A stretch of DNA of 64,000 nucleotides from Mycobacterium heckeshornense (lineage in GTDB: Bacteria > Actinomycetota > Actinomycetes > Mycobacteriales > Mycobacteriaceae), in the NCBI RefSeq assembly GCF_016592155.1, contig NZ_AP024237.1, positions 3,658,001-3,722,000 of the forward strand, read 5' to 3'. Positions 25,028 through 33,329 of this stretch are shown one piece after another. The position numbers were made by a program, and so were the translations under genes. The notes below the pieces were generated by a model. That model was not told the origin of the DNA. It saw only the letters and a program-made list of their open reading frames with translations, and ran no database searches. Each line of letters begins with the position of its first letter. Within the stretch, counting starts at the first letter, position 1.

Positions 25028-25393
25028 TTGAATCGATGTCACGAATCTGGAGGACAGCTCGGCTCGCTCACGGTACAGGTCCAACGATCGCCGGCGGGCA
25101 TGAGCGTCGTTCAGGTCAACGGTGCGCTTGTCGCTGACAGCACGGCGGCGGTGCGACGCGCCGTCACCAGCGAATTCCTGCGGTCGCCGGGTTTTCTGGC
25201 GCTCGACCTGACCGGGGTCAGCCGAATCGACGGCGATGGCATCGAAGCGCTGACATCGGCTGCGGTGCAAGCCGGTGAGTCCGACATCGGGTTTTGTCTG
25301 GTCGGTGCCCATCAAGGTCCCATCGCCGCCGCGTTGGCCGAGGCCGACTTGTCAGAGCTTTTCGAAATCGTGCCGACTCTCGACGACATCTAA
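25028..25393 (+). CDS. STAS-domain protein lacking the phosphorylatable serine
   Basis: The protein is about 121 residues if it starts at TTG 25028, which has GGGAGG 6 nt upstream (25016-25021). The body is one STAS domain as in anti-sigma-factor antagonists (VVQVNGALVADSTAAVRRAV, LALDLTGVSRIDGDGIEAL, DIGFCLVGAHQGPIAAAL). In regulated antagonists the loop reads D-S-x-G with a serine phosphorylated by the anti-sigma kinase. Here it is DGDG, so the switch serine is missing and the protein may be constitutively active or bind something else. No anti-sigma or sigma gene adjoins it. Confidence 0.75.
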   Translation: MNRCHESGGQLGSLTVQVQRSPAGMSVVQVNGALVADSTAAVRRAVTSEFLRSPGFLALDLTGVSRIDGDGIEALTSAAVQAGESDIGFCLVGAHQGPIAAALAEADLSELFEIVPTLDDI

Positions 25394-25440
25394 CCTGCGT
25401 GGCCCACGTTCGGCTGCCACAACGCCACAACGGTCGTGCG

Positions 25441-25923
25441 CTACTGCGGAGAAATGCCCGCGGCGAGCACGCGCACTGCCCGAATCAGGCCCCGGATCAA
25501 ATCGCCACGGGACCTGAACTCTGACGCGGCGACCGCGACAGCCTCTGGCGCTGCCGTCTGGGCGCCGCGACCCCGGACACCGGCGCCGTAGACCACTTCG
25601 ATCGCATGTCGGTTGGGGTCGACCGCCAGCAACACCGCCTTGTCCGGGGCGGGCACCTTCGCCAACACCTCACGGGCCCGCGCGGCACTGTCGTCCCCGA
25701 GGTCGCCGATATAGACCGCGAGCCGTGCCTTGCACGCCCTGGTGCCGTACGTCAGCTCGTCGTCGAGGCGGACCAGATCCGTGGTGCGAAACGGGTAGCG
25801 CGATGTGGCACGCGCGGGCTCGGCCGCCCCGGAAATCCGGCCGCTGGCCGTGACCACGAAGCCGAGCGGCAACTCGCGTCGCTCAGCCGCCTCAGCGAGA
25901 GGGGTCAGTCCACCGGTTGCCAC
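25441..25923 (-). CDS. DUF5130 (TPM-like) protein
   Basis: The 160-residue protein matches the mycobacterial DUF5130 family: LPLGFVVTASGRISGAAEPA, YPFRTTDLVRLDDELTYGTR, ARLAVYIGDLGDDSAARARE, PDKAVLLAVDPNRHAIEVVY, and a tail ending VRVLAAGISPQ. The domain resembles the TPM fold of membrane-associated proteins, but no signal or membrane segment is visible here. GTG 25923 is preferred because GGAGGAG lies upstream and the family begins there. The frame extends to ATG 26097 with unrelated sequence. Function is unknown. Confidence 0.75.
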   Translation of the reverse strand: MATGGLTPLAEAAERRELPLGFVVTASGRISGAAEPARATSRYPFRTTDLVRLDDELTYGTRACKARLAVYIGDLGDDSAARAREVLAKVPAPDKAVLLAVDPNRHAIEVVYGAGVRGRGAQTAAPEAVAVAASEFRSRGDLIRGLIRAVRVLAAGISPQ

Positions 25924-26135
25924 GAACGCTGTCTCCTCCCCGGAGGCCGACCACGCAATGCGGGGAATCGGCGGTGTCGTTGTCCGGGCAACAGCATCGC
26001 GCAATGCCTCGCCCGCGCCATTCACATGCCAGCACGAATCGGGTCGCCGATTTTCGACCCGGTAGGTGCACGCGGTCACCCAATCCGGTTGCCACACTCG
26101 GCAAACAAACCCGCAAATTACACAGGGGCGCTGAA

Positions 26136-26459
26136 GTGGATAGCTGGTCGCTGGGAACCGTCCAGTGGTTCAATTCCGAGAAGGGCTTCGGCTTCATCGA
26201 GGACGAACACGTCGCCCGACCGGTGTTCGTCGATTACCGGTGCATCGACATGCCGGGGTTTAAAACGTTGGCCAGCGGGCAGCGGGTGGCCTACCGGTAC
26301 CGAAGGACACGAAGCGGTCCGGAAGCGATCCACGTGCGTCCCCTGGCCACCACCGGCGCCCTGCTGGATGTGACTGCGCAACGGTCGCCCGGTGAGGCGG
26401 CATCAGCGGCGAGCGCCCACCAGCCGCGCGGGCAGCACCAGGTCGAAGCGATGCAGTAG
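26136..26459 (+). CDS. cold-shock-domain protein with altered RNP2 and a C-terminal tail
   Basis: The protein is about 107 residues from GTG 26136. Residues 5-70 form a cold-shock beta-barrel with LGTVQWFNSEKGFGFIEDEH, where KGFGFI is the RNP1 RNA-binding motif. The RNP2 site reads VFVDY instead of the usual VFVHF/Y, so one nucleic-acid-stacking residue is changed to Asp. About 40 residues of disordered, Ala/Ser/Gln-rich tail follow, longer than in CspA. It probably binds single-stranded RNA or DNA weakly or selectively. The glycosyltransferase starts 10 bp downstream, suggesting co-transcription. Confidence 0.75.
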   Translation: MDSWSLGTVQWFNSEKGFGFIEDEHVARPVFVDYRCIDMPGFKTLASGQRVAYRYRRTRSGPEAIHVRPLATTGALLDVTAQRSPGEAASAASAHQPRGQHQVEAMQ

Positions 26460-26469
26460 GGGAAGGGTT

Positions 26470-27633
26470 GTGGTAACGCTGCGGCGGCTACGGATCGCCG
26501 TGGTCGCACCGCCATATTTCGACGTGCCGCCCCGCGCCTACGGCGGTGTGGAAGCGGTGATTGCCGACCTCCTAGATGCGTTGCTGGCACGAGGACACGA
26601 CGTCACCCTGCTGGGAGCGGCGGCTAACACGGCCGCGAGGTTTATACCCGTGTGGGACAAGACCGTTCCACAGCTGCTTGGCCAGCCGCTGCCCGAGGTC
26701 GCTCACGCCGGCAGGGTCCGTGACGCGATCGAGTCACTCGCACGCACTGAAGGGTTGGAGATTGTCCATGAGCACACACTCGCTGGCCCGTTAAATGCGC
26801 GGACCTATCGCCAATACGGCATATCCACGCTCCTGACGGTGCACGGCCCGCTAGACGAGCAGTTGAACTCCTACTATCGGGCCCTTGCCGACGACCTGGC
26901 CTTGGTAGCCGTCAGCGATCGGCAACGAGCGCAGGCCCCGGAACTGAATTGGGTGGGCCGGGTGCACAACGCGCTACGCGTCGAGGATTGGCCTTTTGAA
27001 GCCCAGAAGGACGACTACGCGTTGTTTATGGGCCGATTCAACCCGCAGAAGGCCCCGCATCTTGCGTTGCAGGCCGCCCATGAGGCCGACATCCCGCTGA
27101 TCCTCGCCGGCAAGTGCACCGAGCCGGACGAAAAGGTCTACTTCAGCCAATACGTTCAGCCGCAGCTCGCCGGCACGGACCTGATGTTCGGTCAAGCGGA
27201 TGCGGCGGCTAAGCGCAAACTGCTCGCCAAAGCGCGTTGCCTGCTATTTCCCATCCAGTGGGAAGAACCGTTCGGAATGGTGATGATCGAGGCGATGGCT
27301 TGTGGCACTCCAGTCGTGGCGCTCGACCGCGGCGCGGTCAGAGAAATTGTCAACGACGGCGTGACCGGCTTCGTGTGCGCCGACCCCGCCGAGCTGGCCC
27401 CGGCAATCCAGCGGGTGGCGAGCTTGGATCCCCAGGCGTGTCGCCGCCACGTCAAGGAGCGGTTCAGCGCCGAACGGATGGCGCTCGGCTACGAGCGGCT
27501 CTACCGGCAGATCATCGACGCGCAGCGGCTGCCGGCGGCTGCCGGCGCGAGCGACGTTCGGCAGCCGCCCGGCACCGGGCGCTGGCACAAGGGGAACCCA
27601 CCGCGTCGCCCGGCCTGCAGCGCAACACGTTAA
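26470..27633 (+). CDS. GT4-family glycosyltransferase
   Basis: The 387-residue GT-B glycosyltransferase has the glycine-rich acceptor loop RAYGGVEAVIADLLDALLARGHDVTLL near residue 20 and the GT4 donor-binding motif PIQWEEPFGMVMIEAMACGTPVVAL near residue 260, whose EPFGxxxxEAMA glutamates bind the nucleotide-sugar. It is cytosolic or membrane-peripheral and retains anomeric configuration, by family. The tail after residue 355 is basic and disordered. GTG 26470 follows the cold-shock gene closely. The sugar and acceptor are unknown. Confidence 0.85.
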   Translation: MVTLRRLRIAVVAPPYFDVPPRAYGGVEAVIADLLDALLARGHDVTLLGAAANTAARFIPVWDKTVPQLLGQPLPEVAHAGRVRDAIESLARTEGLEIVHEHTLAGPLNARTYRQYGISTLLTVHGPLDEQLNSYYRALADDLALVAVSDRQRAQAPELNWVGRVHNALRVEDWPFEAQKDDYALFMGRFNPQKAPHLALQAAHEADIPLILAGKCTEPDEKVYFSQYVQPQLAGTDLMFGQADAAAKRKLLAKARCLLFPIQWEEPFGMVMIEAMACGTPVVALDRGAVREIVNDGVTGFVCADPAELAPAIQRVASLDPQACRRHVKERFSAERMALGYERLYRQIIDAQRLPAAAGASDVRQPPGTGRWHKGNPPRRPACSATR

Positions 27634-27888
27634 ACGGCCGGCCCACCCCTGGACCGGCCGCTCGAAGGGTCAAACAACTGAGCCGGACGGTATTGCCGCA
27701 GCCTCGTCCAGCTCTGCCGAACAGGCAGATGTGCTCGTGCCGCGCATTTCGGGCAGCACAGCACTGGATCGGCCACGGCCCGGCTGGCCGGAGCTGTTAT
27801 CTGATCGCCTCCCCAACCTCCCACAGGAGATGGGCCGTCCGCACCGCCTCACGCGGACGGCCCCACCCAGGCGTGGGCCAGCCGCCGA

Positions 27889-28320
27889 CTAGGCGCTGAT
27901 CGCCTGCTTGGCCCCGGACTGGATAGCGATCTTGCGGGGCTTGGCCTCTTCAGCCACCGGGACGCTCAGCCGCAACACGCCATCGGTGTAGTCAGCGCTG
28001 ATGTGGTCGGTGTCGAGCTGGTCACCGAGGAACAGGGTCCGACTGAACAGCCCGTGCGGGCGCTCCGCGGCCACCCAGTCGTGGCCCTCGTCGCCTGCGT
28101 AGGGGCGCTCTGCCCGGACCGTCAGCGCGCCCTGGTCGACGGTCACGTCGATCGACTCTGGCTTGATGCCTGGCAAGTCGAGTTCTACGACGTACCGGTC
28201 GCTTTCACGCCAGACGTCCATCGGCATCACCGCCGGACGCGTCGCGGTTCCGATCGTGTTGCCCCATAGTTGCTGCGTAAGTCGGTCAAGGTCACGGAAG
28301 AGTGGCTCAAACCTCAGCAT
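27889..28320 (-). CDS. hsp18: small heat-shock protein, Hsp20/alpha-crystallin, 18-kDa antigen type
   Basis: The 143-residue protein reads like the mycobacterial 18-kDa antigen (Hsp18): MLRFEPLFRDLDRLTQQLWG, ATRPAVMPMDVWRESDRYVV, ELDLPGIKPESIDVTVDQGA, AAERPHGLFSRTLFLGDQL, DGVLRLSVPVAEEAKPRKI. The alpha-crystallin core is complete, with the usual IxI/V-type C-terminus. It is an ATP-independent holdase that keeps unfolding proteins soluble. ATG 28320 is chosen for its AAGGAGG ribosome-binding site; a start at 28371 would add 17 residues not seen in the family. It differs from HspX (Acr). An inverted repeat lies 60 bp upstream. Confidence 0.85.
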   Translation of the reverse strand: MLRFEPLFRDLDRLTQQLWGNTIGTATRPAVMPMDVWRESDRYVVELDLPGIKPESIDVTVDQGALTVRAERPYAGDEGHDWVAAERPHGLFSRTLFLGDQLDTDHISADYTDGVLRLSVPVAEEAKPRKIAIQSGAKQAISA

Positions 28321-28379
28321 GGCTCTCACCTCCTTCGGCACTGCGGACGTTGGACCTGCTGTTTTCACCACAGAAAATC

Positions 28380-28397
28380 TATCTCACATACGAGATA
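28380..28397. promoter_or_regulatory. inverted repeat upstream of hsp18
   Basis: TATCTC (28380-28385) and GAGATA (28392-28397) are inverted around ACATAC, 60 bp upstream of the hsp18 start in an AT-rich patch. It does not match CIRCE or the HspR HAIR sequence. It may be a promoter element or an operator. Confidence 0.3.
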
Positions 28398-28525
28398 TTC
28401 CCTACACGCCCGATGAACCCCCCAACCGCGCCGCGATGCGTGTACCGTCATCGCTGCGCAGCTTTGTCCCGGATCTCTCGGGGCATGCTTCGGCGAGCAC
28501 CGCTCACAGACCAGCAGGAACTGCC

Positions 28526-28909
28526 ATGTTCGAGGCCGACGCCATCGCCCACGTGGCCGATCAGCTGTTCGCGGCCATCGAAAACAGCGATACATCCGCG
28601 GTGGCGCGTCTGTGGAGCGACGACATCGCCGTGTGGCGGATCGGTGCCAGCCGAGATCGTGACAAGGCGCGCGCACTGCGCGTGATCGACTGGTTCATCG
28701 ATGCGACCTCCGAGCGCCGCTACCAAATCTTGGACCGGCAGCTGTTTGACGACGGGTTCGTCCAGCAGCACATCTTGCACGCCGTGGGCCGCGCCGGCGC
28801 TTCGATCGCCATGCGGGTGTGCATTGTGATCAAGCTGGGCGCAAACGGGCTGATCAGTCGCATCGATGAGTATTTCGACCCAGCCGACCTCGCCCCCCTG
28901 CTGAGTTAG
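28526..28909 (+). CDS. NTF2-like / SnoaL-fold small protein
   Basis: The 127-residue protein has the NTF2-like pattern: an N-terminal helix (IAHVADQLFAAIENSDTSAVARLWSDDIAVW), alternating strands (RYQILDRQLFDDGFVQQHIL, IAMRVCIVIKLGANGLISRI), and the closing DEYFDP motif. This alpha+beta cone binds small hydrophobic ligands, and members include ketosteroid isomerases, dehydratases and cyclases. Catalytic identity cannot be read. It is divergent from hsp18 and followed directly by the MIRU-type tandem repeat. Confidence 0.75.
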   Translation: MFEADAIAHVADQLFAAIENSDTSAVARLWSDDIAVWRIGASRDRDKARALRVIDWFIDATSERRYQILDRQLFDDGFVQQHILHAVGRAGASIAMRVCIVIKLGANGLISRIDEYFDPADLAPLLS

Positions 28910-28910
28910 G

Positions 28911-29088
28911 CTCGGCGACGATGCAGAGCGCGCAGCGCGATGAGGAGGAGCCGGGCAATCAGGCCCCGCTCGGCGACGATGCAGAGCGCGCAGCGCGATG
29001 AGCGCGATGAGGAGGAGCCGGGCAATCAGGCCCCGCTCGGCGACGATGCAGAGCGCGCAGCGCGATGAGCGCGATGAGGAGGAGCCGG
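28911..29088. repeat. MIRU-type variable tandem repeat (about 2.8 copies)
   Basis: Three head-to-tail units start at 28911 (58 bp), 28969 (67 bp) and 29036 (partial, about 53 bp), each beginning CTCGGCGACGATGCAGAGCG and containing GATGAGGAGGAGCCGG. Units 2 and 3 carry an extra 9-bp GCGCGATGA duplication absent from unit 1. The core matches mycobacterial interspersed repetitive units, and copy number at such loci varies between strains. It separates the NTF2-like gene from yceI. Confidence 0.88.
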
Positions 29089-29114
29089 CGGCCGCGCACA
29101 ACAGGTAGGTGCTG

Positions 29115-29648
29115 ATGACGACTGTGGAAACGCTGCTGAATGATCCGGACACGGCCGGAGTTTGGAATCTGGTCCCTGAGCGCTCGGCGTTCACCTTCAA
29201 GATCAGGAACGTGTGGGGCCTGATGACCGTCAAAGGCAGATTCAGCGACGTCAGCGGGGACGGCCAGATCACCGGCAAGGGTGCCGTTTTCGGCCGGGTC
29301 GACATCCGCGTGGCATCACTGCGTACTGGCATCGGAAAACGAGACGATCACCTGCGCTCGGGCGACTTCTTCGACGTCGAGCGCTTTCCGGAGATCAGCG
29401 TCGTCGTCACGGCCCTTCAGCCGACCACCGGCAACGCCGCGGACCTGCGCGCCAGCTTCACCATCAAGGGCATCACCGCGGAGCTGCCGCTGCCCGCCAC
29501 GATCGACGAGCTCGGTGACGGCTCGGTCCGCGTCTCGGCGAAAACCCAGGTCGACCGCGCACAATTCGGGCTGGACTGGAACCGGTTCGGCATGATCGGC
29601 AAGACGGCGACCGTCTCGGCTGACGCGGTGTTCGTCCGCGCCCGGTGA
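29115..29648 (+). CDS. YceI-family protein
   Basis: The 177-residue protein matches the YceI lipocalin-like family: VWNLVPERSAFTFKIRNVWG, MTVKGRFSDVSGDGQITGKG, RDDHLRSGDFFDVERFPEIS, ADLRASFTIKGITAELPLPA, FGLDWNRFGMIGKTATVSADAVF. YceI proteins form an extended beta-barrel that binds long isoprenoid chains or amphiphiles. No signal peptide is present, so this one appears cytosolic. ATG 29115 is used; GTG 29109 is an alternative. It lies 26 bp after the MIRU-type repeat. Confidence 0.88.
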   Translation: MTTVETLLNDPDTAGVWNLVPERSAFTFKIRNVWGLMTVKGRFSDVSGDGQITGKGAVFGRVDIRVASLRTGIGKRDDHLRSGDFFDVERFPEISVVVTALQPTTGNAADLRASFTIKGITAELPLPATIDELGDGSVRVSAKTQVDRAQFGLDWNRFGMIGKTATVSADAVFVRAR

Positions 29649-29768
29649 CGACGTCGCGCGAGCCTGTAGCTGGCGAGCAGGACTGCGGGTGGCCCGCGCA
29701 GTCACGACAGGTTCGGCGAAACGGGAGCCATGCGGCCGCCACGGTCGCCGAGCAGTAGCATCTGCGGC

Positions 29769-30170
29769 GTGCCCGCTTCGACCGCGCCCCTGCGGATCCT
29801 CGTTTACAGCGACAACGCCCACACCCGCGAACAGGTGAAGTTGGCCTTGGGCAAACGCCTGCATCCGGAGCTGCCCGAGCTCAGCTACGTCGAGGTTGCC
29901 ACCGCACCAATGGTGATTCGCCACATCGACGCGGGCGGGATCGACCTGGCCATCCTCGACGGTGAGGCCACACCGGCCGGGGGCATGGGCATAGCCAAAC
30001 AGCTGAAGGACGAGGTCGCGCACTGTCCACCAATAGTGGTGCTCATCGGTCGCGCCGACGACGCCTGGCTGGCCAGCTGGTCGCGCGCCGAGGCAGTTGT
30101 CTCGCACCCGATCGATCCGATCGTGCTGGAGCGGACGGTGCTCGGGCTGTTGCGCGCTCCGGCGGCTTGA
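29769..30170 (+). CDS. Rv3143-like atypical response-regulator receiver protein
   Basis: GTG 29769 gives a 133-residue stand-alone CheY-like protein, the same length as Rv3143. The phosphoacceptor aspartate is probably Asp64 in DLAILDGEATP. However, the acidic pocket at the first strand is SD (LVYSDN) instead of the usual acidic pair, and the conserved KP near the fifth strand is replaced by HP (VVSHPIDP). Phosphorylation-dependent switching may therefore be altered. The gene is next to nuoA, as in M. tuberculosis, suggesting a link with complex I expression or function (inference). No histidine kinase adjoins it. Confidence 0.8.
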   Translation: MPASTAPLRILVYSDNAHTREQVKLALGKRLHPELPELSYVEVATAPMVIRHIDAGGIDLAILDGEATPAGGMGIAKQLKDEVAHCPPIVVLIGRADDAWLASWSRAEAVVSHPIDPIVLERTVLGLLRAPAA

Positions 30171-30329
30171 TCGAAGTTCGGCTCAGCAACGGATTGGCCT
30201 GCCGGCGTTGGGCTTTCATGGCACTGCAGGCGACGCCACCGCAGGGCCGGTAGGCTGCGGTGCGGCCTTGCCGGGCTGTGGGAGAGCTCACATGCAGACC
30301 CCTGAGCGGGCCCGGGTACAAGATCGTTA

Positions 30330-30371
30330 GGCTGTGGTTGACCTCACAGTCAGTCAAGCAAGACCACAGCC
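30330..30371 (+). promoter_or_regulatory. stem-loop candidate in the nuo leader
   Basis: GGCTGTGGT (30330-30338) and ACCACAGCC (30363-30371) are perfect inverted arms around a 24-nt loop, ending 18 nt before the nuoA start. A TTGACC (30338-30343) overlaps the left arm. The element could be an RNA stem in the nuo 5' leader affecting translation, or a DNA operator. It lies in the 219-bp gap that must contain the nuo promoter. Confidence 0.4.
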
Positions 30372-30389
30372 AGGGAGCAGCTTCGCAGG

Positions 30390-30761
30390 ATGAATGTCTA
30401 CACACCCATCCTGGTCCTCGGGGGGATCGCCACTGCTTTCGCGGTGTTCTCGGTGATCGTGGCTTCGGTGGTCGGCCCGTCTCGCTACAACCGGGCAAAG
30501 CTGGAGGCCTACGAGTGCGGCATCGAGCCTCCCGAATCCGCTCCGGCGCGCACCACCAGCGGGCACCGGTTCCCGGTGAAGTACTACCTCACCGCGATGT
30601 TGTTCATCGTGTTCGACATCGAGATTGTCTTCCTGTACCCGTGGGCGGTCAGCTACGACGCGCTGGGGACATTCGCACTTGTCGAGATGGTGGTGTTCAT
30701 GCTCACCGTGTTGGTGGCCTACGCGTACGTGTGGCGCCGCGGCGGGTTGACGTGGGATTGA
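30390..30761 (+). CDS. nuoA: NADH-quinone oxidoreductase subunit A
   Basis: The 123-residue membrane subunit of complex I has three helices: near residues 4-26 ([20 protein letters not shown]), 62-82 ([20 protein letters not shown]) and 90-110. It has the conserved cysteine-containing loop [15 protein letters not shown] and the acidic FDIE motif in helix 2. NuoA helps form the quinone-binding junction with NuoB, NuoD and NuoH. It is the first gene of the 14-gene operon, followed 8 bp later by nuoB. Confidence 0.96.
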   Translation: MNVYTPILVLGGIATAFAVFSVIVASVVGPSRYNRAKLEAYECGIEPPESAPARTTSGHRFPVKYYLTAMLFIVFDIEIVFLYPWAVSYDALGTFALVEMVVFMLTVLVAYAYVWRRGGLTWD

Positions 30762-30769
30762 GGTAAGAC

Positions 30770-31324
30770 GTGGGCCTGGAAGAGAAACTGCCCAGCGGTT
30801 TCCTGTTAACCACCGTCGAAGCGCTGGCCGGCTATTTTCGCAAGAGTTCTTTGTGGCCGGCGACATTCGGGCTGGCGTGCTGCGCGATCGAAATGATGTC
30901 GACGGCTTCGCCCCGCTTCGACATCGCCCGCTTCGGAATGGAAAGGTTCTCGGCAACCCCGCGTCAGGCAGATCTGATGATCGTCGCCGGACGCGTCAGC
31001 CAGAAAATGGCGCCGGTGCTGCGCCAGATTTACGACCAGATGGCCGAGCCGAAGTGGGTGCTGGCCATGGGCGTGTGCGCCTCGTCGGGCGGAATGTTCA
31101 ACAACTACGCGATCGTGCAGGGGGTGGATCACGTCGTGCCGGTGGACATCTACCTGCCCGGGTGCCCACCGCGGCCGGAGATGCTGCTGTATGCAATCCT
31201 CAAGCTGCACGAGAAGATTCAGCAAATGCCGCTGGGCATCGACCGGGAGCGTGCCATCGCCGAAGCCGAAGAGGCGGCGCTGGCGGCCAAGCCCACCATC
31301 GAGATGCGCGGGCTGTTGCGATGA
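30770..31324 (+). CDS. nuoB: NADH-quinone oxidoreductase subunit B
   Basis: The 184-residue peripheral subunit holds the N2 [4Fe-4S] cluster, the last electron carrier before quinone. The ligands are the adjacent pair CC in LACCAIEMM (Cys37-Cys38), Cys103 in [12 protein letters not shown] and Cys132 in [10 protein letters not shown]. It begins with GTG 30770 and overlaps nuoC by 4 bp (ATGA). All ligands are present, so the subunit appears functional. Confidence 0.97.
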   Translation: MGLEEKLPSGFLLTTVEALAGYFRKSSLWPATFGLACCAIEMMSTASPRFDIARFGMERFSATPRQADLMIVAGRVSQKMAPVLRQIYDQMAEPKWVLAMGVCASSGGMFNNYAIVQGVDHVVPVDIYLPGCPPRPEMLLYAILKLHEKIQQMPLGIDRERAIAEAEEAALAAKPTIEMRGLLR

Positions 31325-32028
31325 GCTCACCAGGACAAGACCCACATGAGGCGGTGCGCCGCGGCGACGAGGAAGTGATCGACGTCCGCCGCGGCATGTT
31401 CGGCGTCCACGACACCGGCGACACTTCCGGCTATGGACGGCTGGTGCGCGCGGTCACATTGCCCGGCAGCAGCCCGCGGCCCTACGGCGGCTACTTCGAC
31501 GAGGTGGTCGATACCCTGGCCGACGCGTTGAAGCGCAATGGCGTCGACTACGCCGATGCGATCGAGAAAGTCGTGGTGTATCGCGGGGAGCTGACCCTGC
31601 ACGTGCGCCGCGAGCTATTGCCGCAAGTCGCGCAGCAGCTGCGGGACGACTCGCGGCTGCGCTTCGAGCTGTGCCTGGGCGTCAACGGCGTGCACTACCC
31701 GCACGACACCGGACGCGAACTGCATGCGGTCTACCCGCTCAAGTCGATCACCCACAACCGTCGCATCCGGCTGGAAGTATCCGCGCCGGATGCTGACCCG
31801 CACATCCCGTCGCTGTTTTCGATCTATCCGACCAACGACTGGCACGAACGCGAAACCTATGACTTTTTCGGAATCATCTTCGATGGACATCCGTCGTTGA
31901 CCCGTATCGAGATGCCCGACGACTGGCATGGTCATCCGCAGCGCAAGGATTACCCGCTCGGTGGCATCCCGGTGGAATACAAGGGCGCGCAAGTTCCCCC
32001 GCCCGACGAGCGGAGAGCCTACAACTGA
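31321..32028 (+). CDS. nuoC: NADH-quinone oxidoreductase subunit C
   Basis: The 235-residue peripheral-arm subunit has the 30-kDa complex I signature [20 protein letters not shown] and [22 protein letters not shown] near residues 175-215, preceded by [13 protein letters not shown]. The first 35 residues are a polar, poorly conserved extension. ATG 31321 overlaps nuoB. It packs against NuoD and is separate from it here, unlike the NuoCD fusion of E. coli. Confidence 0.96.
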   Translation: MSSPGQDPHEAVRRGDEEVIDVRRGMFGVHDTGDTSGYGRLVRAVTLPGSSPRPYGGYFDEVVDTLADALKRNGVDYADAIEKVVVYRGELTLHVRRELLPQVAQQLRDDSRLRFELCLGVNGVHYPHDTGRELHAVYPLKSITHNRRIRLEVSAPDADPHIPSLFSIYPTNDWHERETYDFFGIIFDGHPSLTRIEMPDDWHGHPQRKDYPLGGIPVEYKGAQVPPPDERRAYN

Positions 32029-33329
32029 TGAGCGAACCGACCGAAACCGTGCTGATGGCCGGTGGCCAAGATTGGGAAGAGGTCGTGCGGGCCGCCCGCG
32101 ACGCGGATCCCGGCGACCGCATCGTCGTCAACATGGGACCCCAGCACCCGTCCACCCACGGCGTGCTGCGGCTGATCCTGGAGATCGAGGGTGAGACAGT
32201 CACCGAGGCCCGCTGCGGTATTGGCTACCTGCACACCGGGATCGAAAAGAACCTGGAATACCGATACTGGACTCAGGGCGTCACCTTCGTGACCCGGATG
32301 GACTATCTGTCACCGTTTTTCAACGAAACCGCTTATTGCCTGGGTGTGGAGAAACTGCTCGGCATCACCGATCAGATTCCCGAGCGGGCCAACGTCATCC
32401 GGGTGATGATGATGGAGCTCAACCGGATCTCGTCACACCTGGTCGCATTGGCGACCGGCGGCATGGAACTGGGCGCGATGACCGCGATGTTCCTGGGCTT
32501 CCGGGAGCGCGAGCTGGTGCTCAACTTGTTCGAGCTGATCACCGGATTGCGGATGAACCACGGCTACATCCGCCCCGGCGGCCTGGCCCAGGATCTGCCG
32601 GACAACGCGGTCACCGAGATCCGCAAGTTCCTCGACCTGATGCCGCGCCGGCTGCGCGACCTCGAGGACCTGCTCAACGAGAACTACATCTGGAAGGCCC
32701 GTACCCAGGGCATCGGCTACCTAGACCTGACCGGGTGCATGGCGCTGGGCATCACCGGCCCGATCCTGCGTTCGACGGGGTTGCCCTACGACCTGCGGCG
32801 TGCCGACCCGTATTGCGGGTACGAAAACTACGAATTCGACGTGATCACCGAGAACAGCTGTGACGCCTACGGGCGCTACATGATTCGCGTCAAGGAGATG
32901 CACGAGTCGCTGAAGATCATCGAGCAGTGCCTGGACAAGTTGAAGCCCGGTCCGATCATGGTCTCCGACCGCAAGATCGCCTGGCCCGCCGATCTGAAAG
33001 TGGGCCCCGACGGGTTGGGCAACTCACCGGAACACATCGCCAAAATCATGGGCAGCTCGATGGAAGCGCTGATCCACCACTTCAAGCTGGTCACCGAGGG
33101 CATCCGCGTTCCGGCGGGCCAGGTGTATGTCGCGGTGGAGTCGCCGCGCGGCGAGCTGGGCGTGCACATGGTCAGCGACGGGGGCACTCGTCCGTACCGG
33201 GTGCACTACCGCGATCCGTCGTTCACCAACCTGCAGGCCGTGGCCGCCATGTGCGAGGGCGGCATGGTCGCCGACGTGATCGCCGCGGTTGCCAGCATCG
33301 ACCCGGTGATGGGCGGGGTCGACCGGTGA
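32028..33329 (+). CDS. nuoD: NADH-quinone oxidoreductase subunit D
   Basis: The 433-residue 49-kDa subunit has [22 protein letters not shown] (quinone-site histidines in the HPSTHG loop), [16 protein letters not shown], and the C-terminal [17 protein letters not shown] block. It forms most of the quinone-reduction cavity together with NuoB. The ATG overlaps the nuoC stop in TGATG, and the stop overlaps the nuoE GTG. Confidence 0.97.
   Translation: MSEPTETVLMAGGQDWEEVVRAARDADPGDRIVVNMGPQHPSTHGVLRLILEIEGETVTEARCGIGYLHTGIEKNLEYRYWTQGVTFVTRMDYLSPFFNETAYCLGVEKLLGITDQIPERANVIRVMMMELNRISSHLVALATGGMELGAMTAMFLGFRERELVLNLFELITGLRMNHGYIRPGGLAQDLPDNAVTEIRKFLDLMPRRLRDLEDLLNENYIWKARTQGIGYLDLTGCMALGITGPILRSTGLPYDLRRADPYCGYENYEFDVITENSCDAYGRYMIRVKEMHESLKIIEQCLDKLKPGPIMVSDRKIAWPADLKVGPDGLGNSPEHIAKIMGSSMEALIHHFKLVTEGIRVPAGQVYVAVESPRGELGVHMVSDGGTRPYRVHYRDPSFTNLQAVAAMCEGGMVADVIAAVASIDPVMGGVDR

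Noticed and set aside
25924..26097. Longer start for the DUF5130 protein
   Set aside because: The additional 58 residues do not match the family, and GGAGGAG supports GTG 25923.
28911..29088. CRISPR-like repeat array
   Set aside because: The units are directly adjacent with no unique spacers, no cas genes occur, and the core matches MIRU-type repeats.
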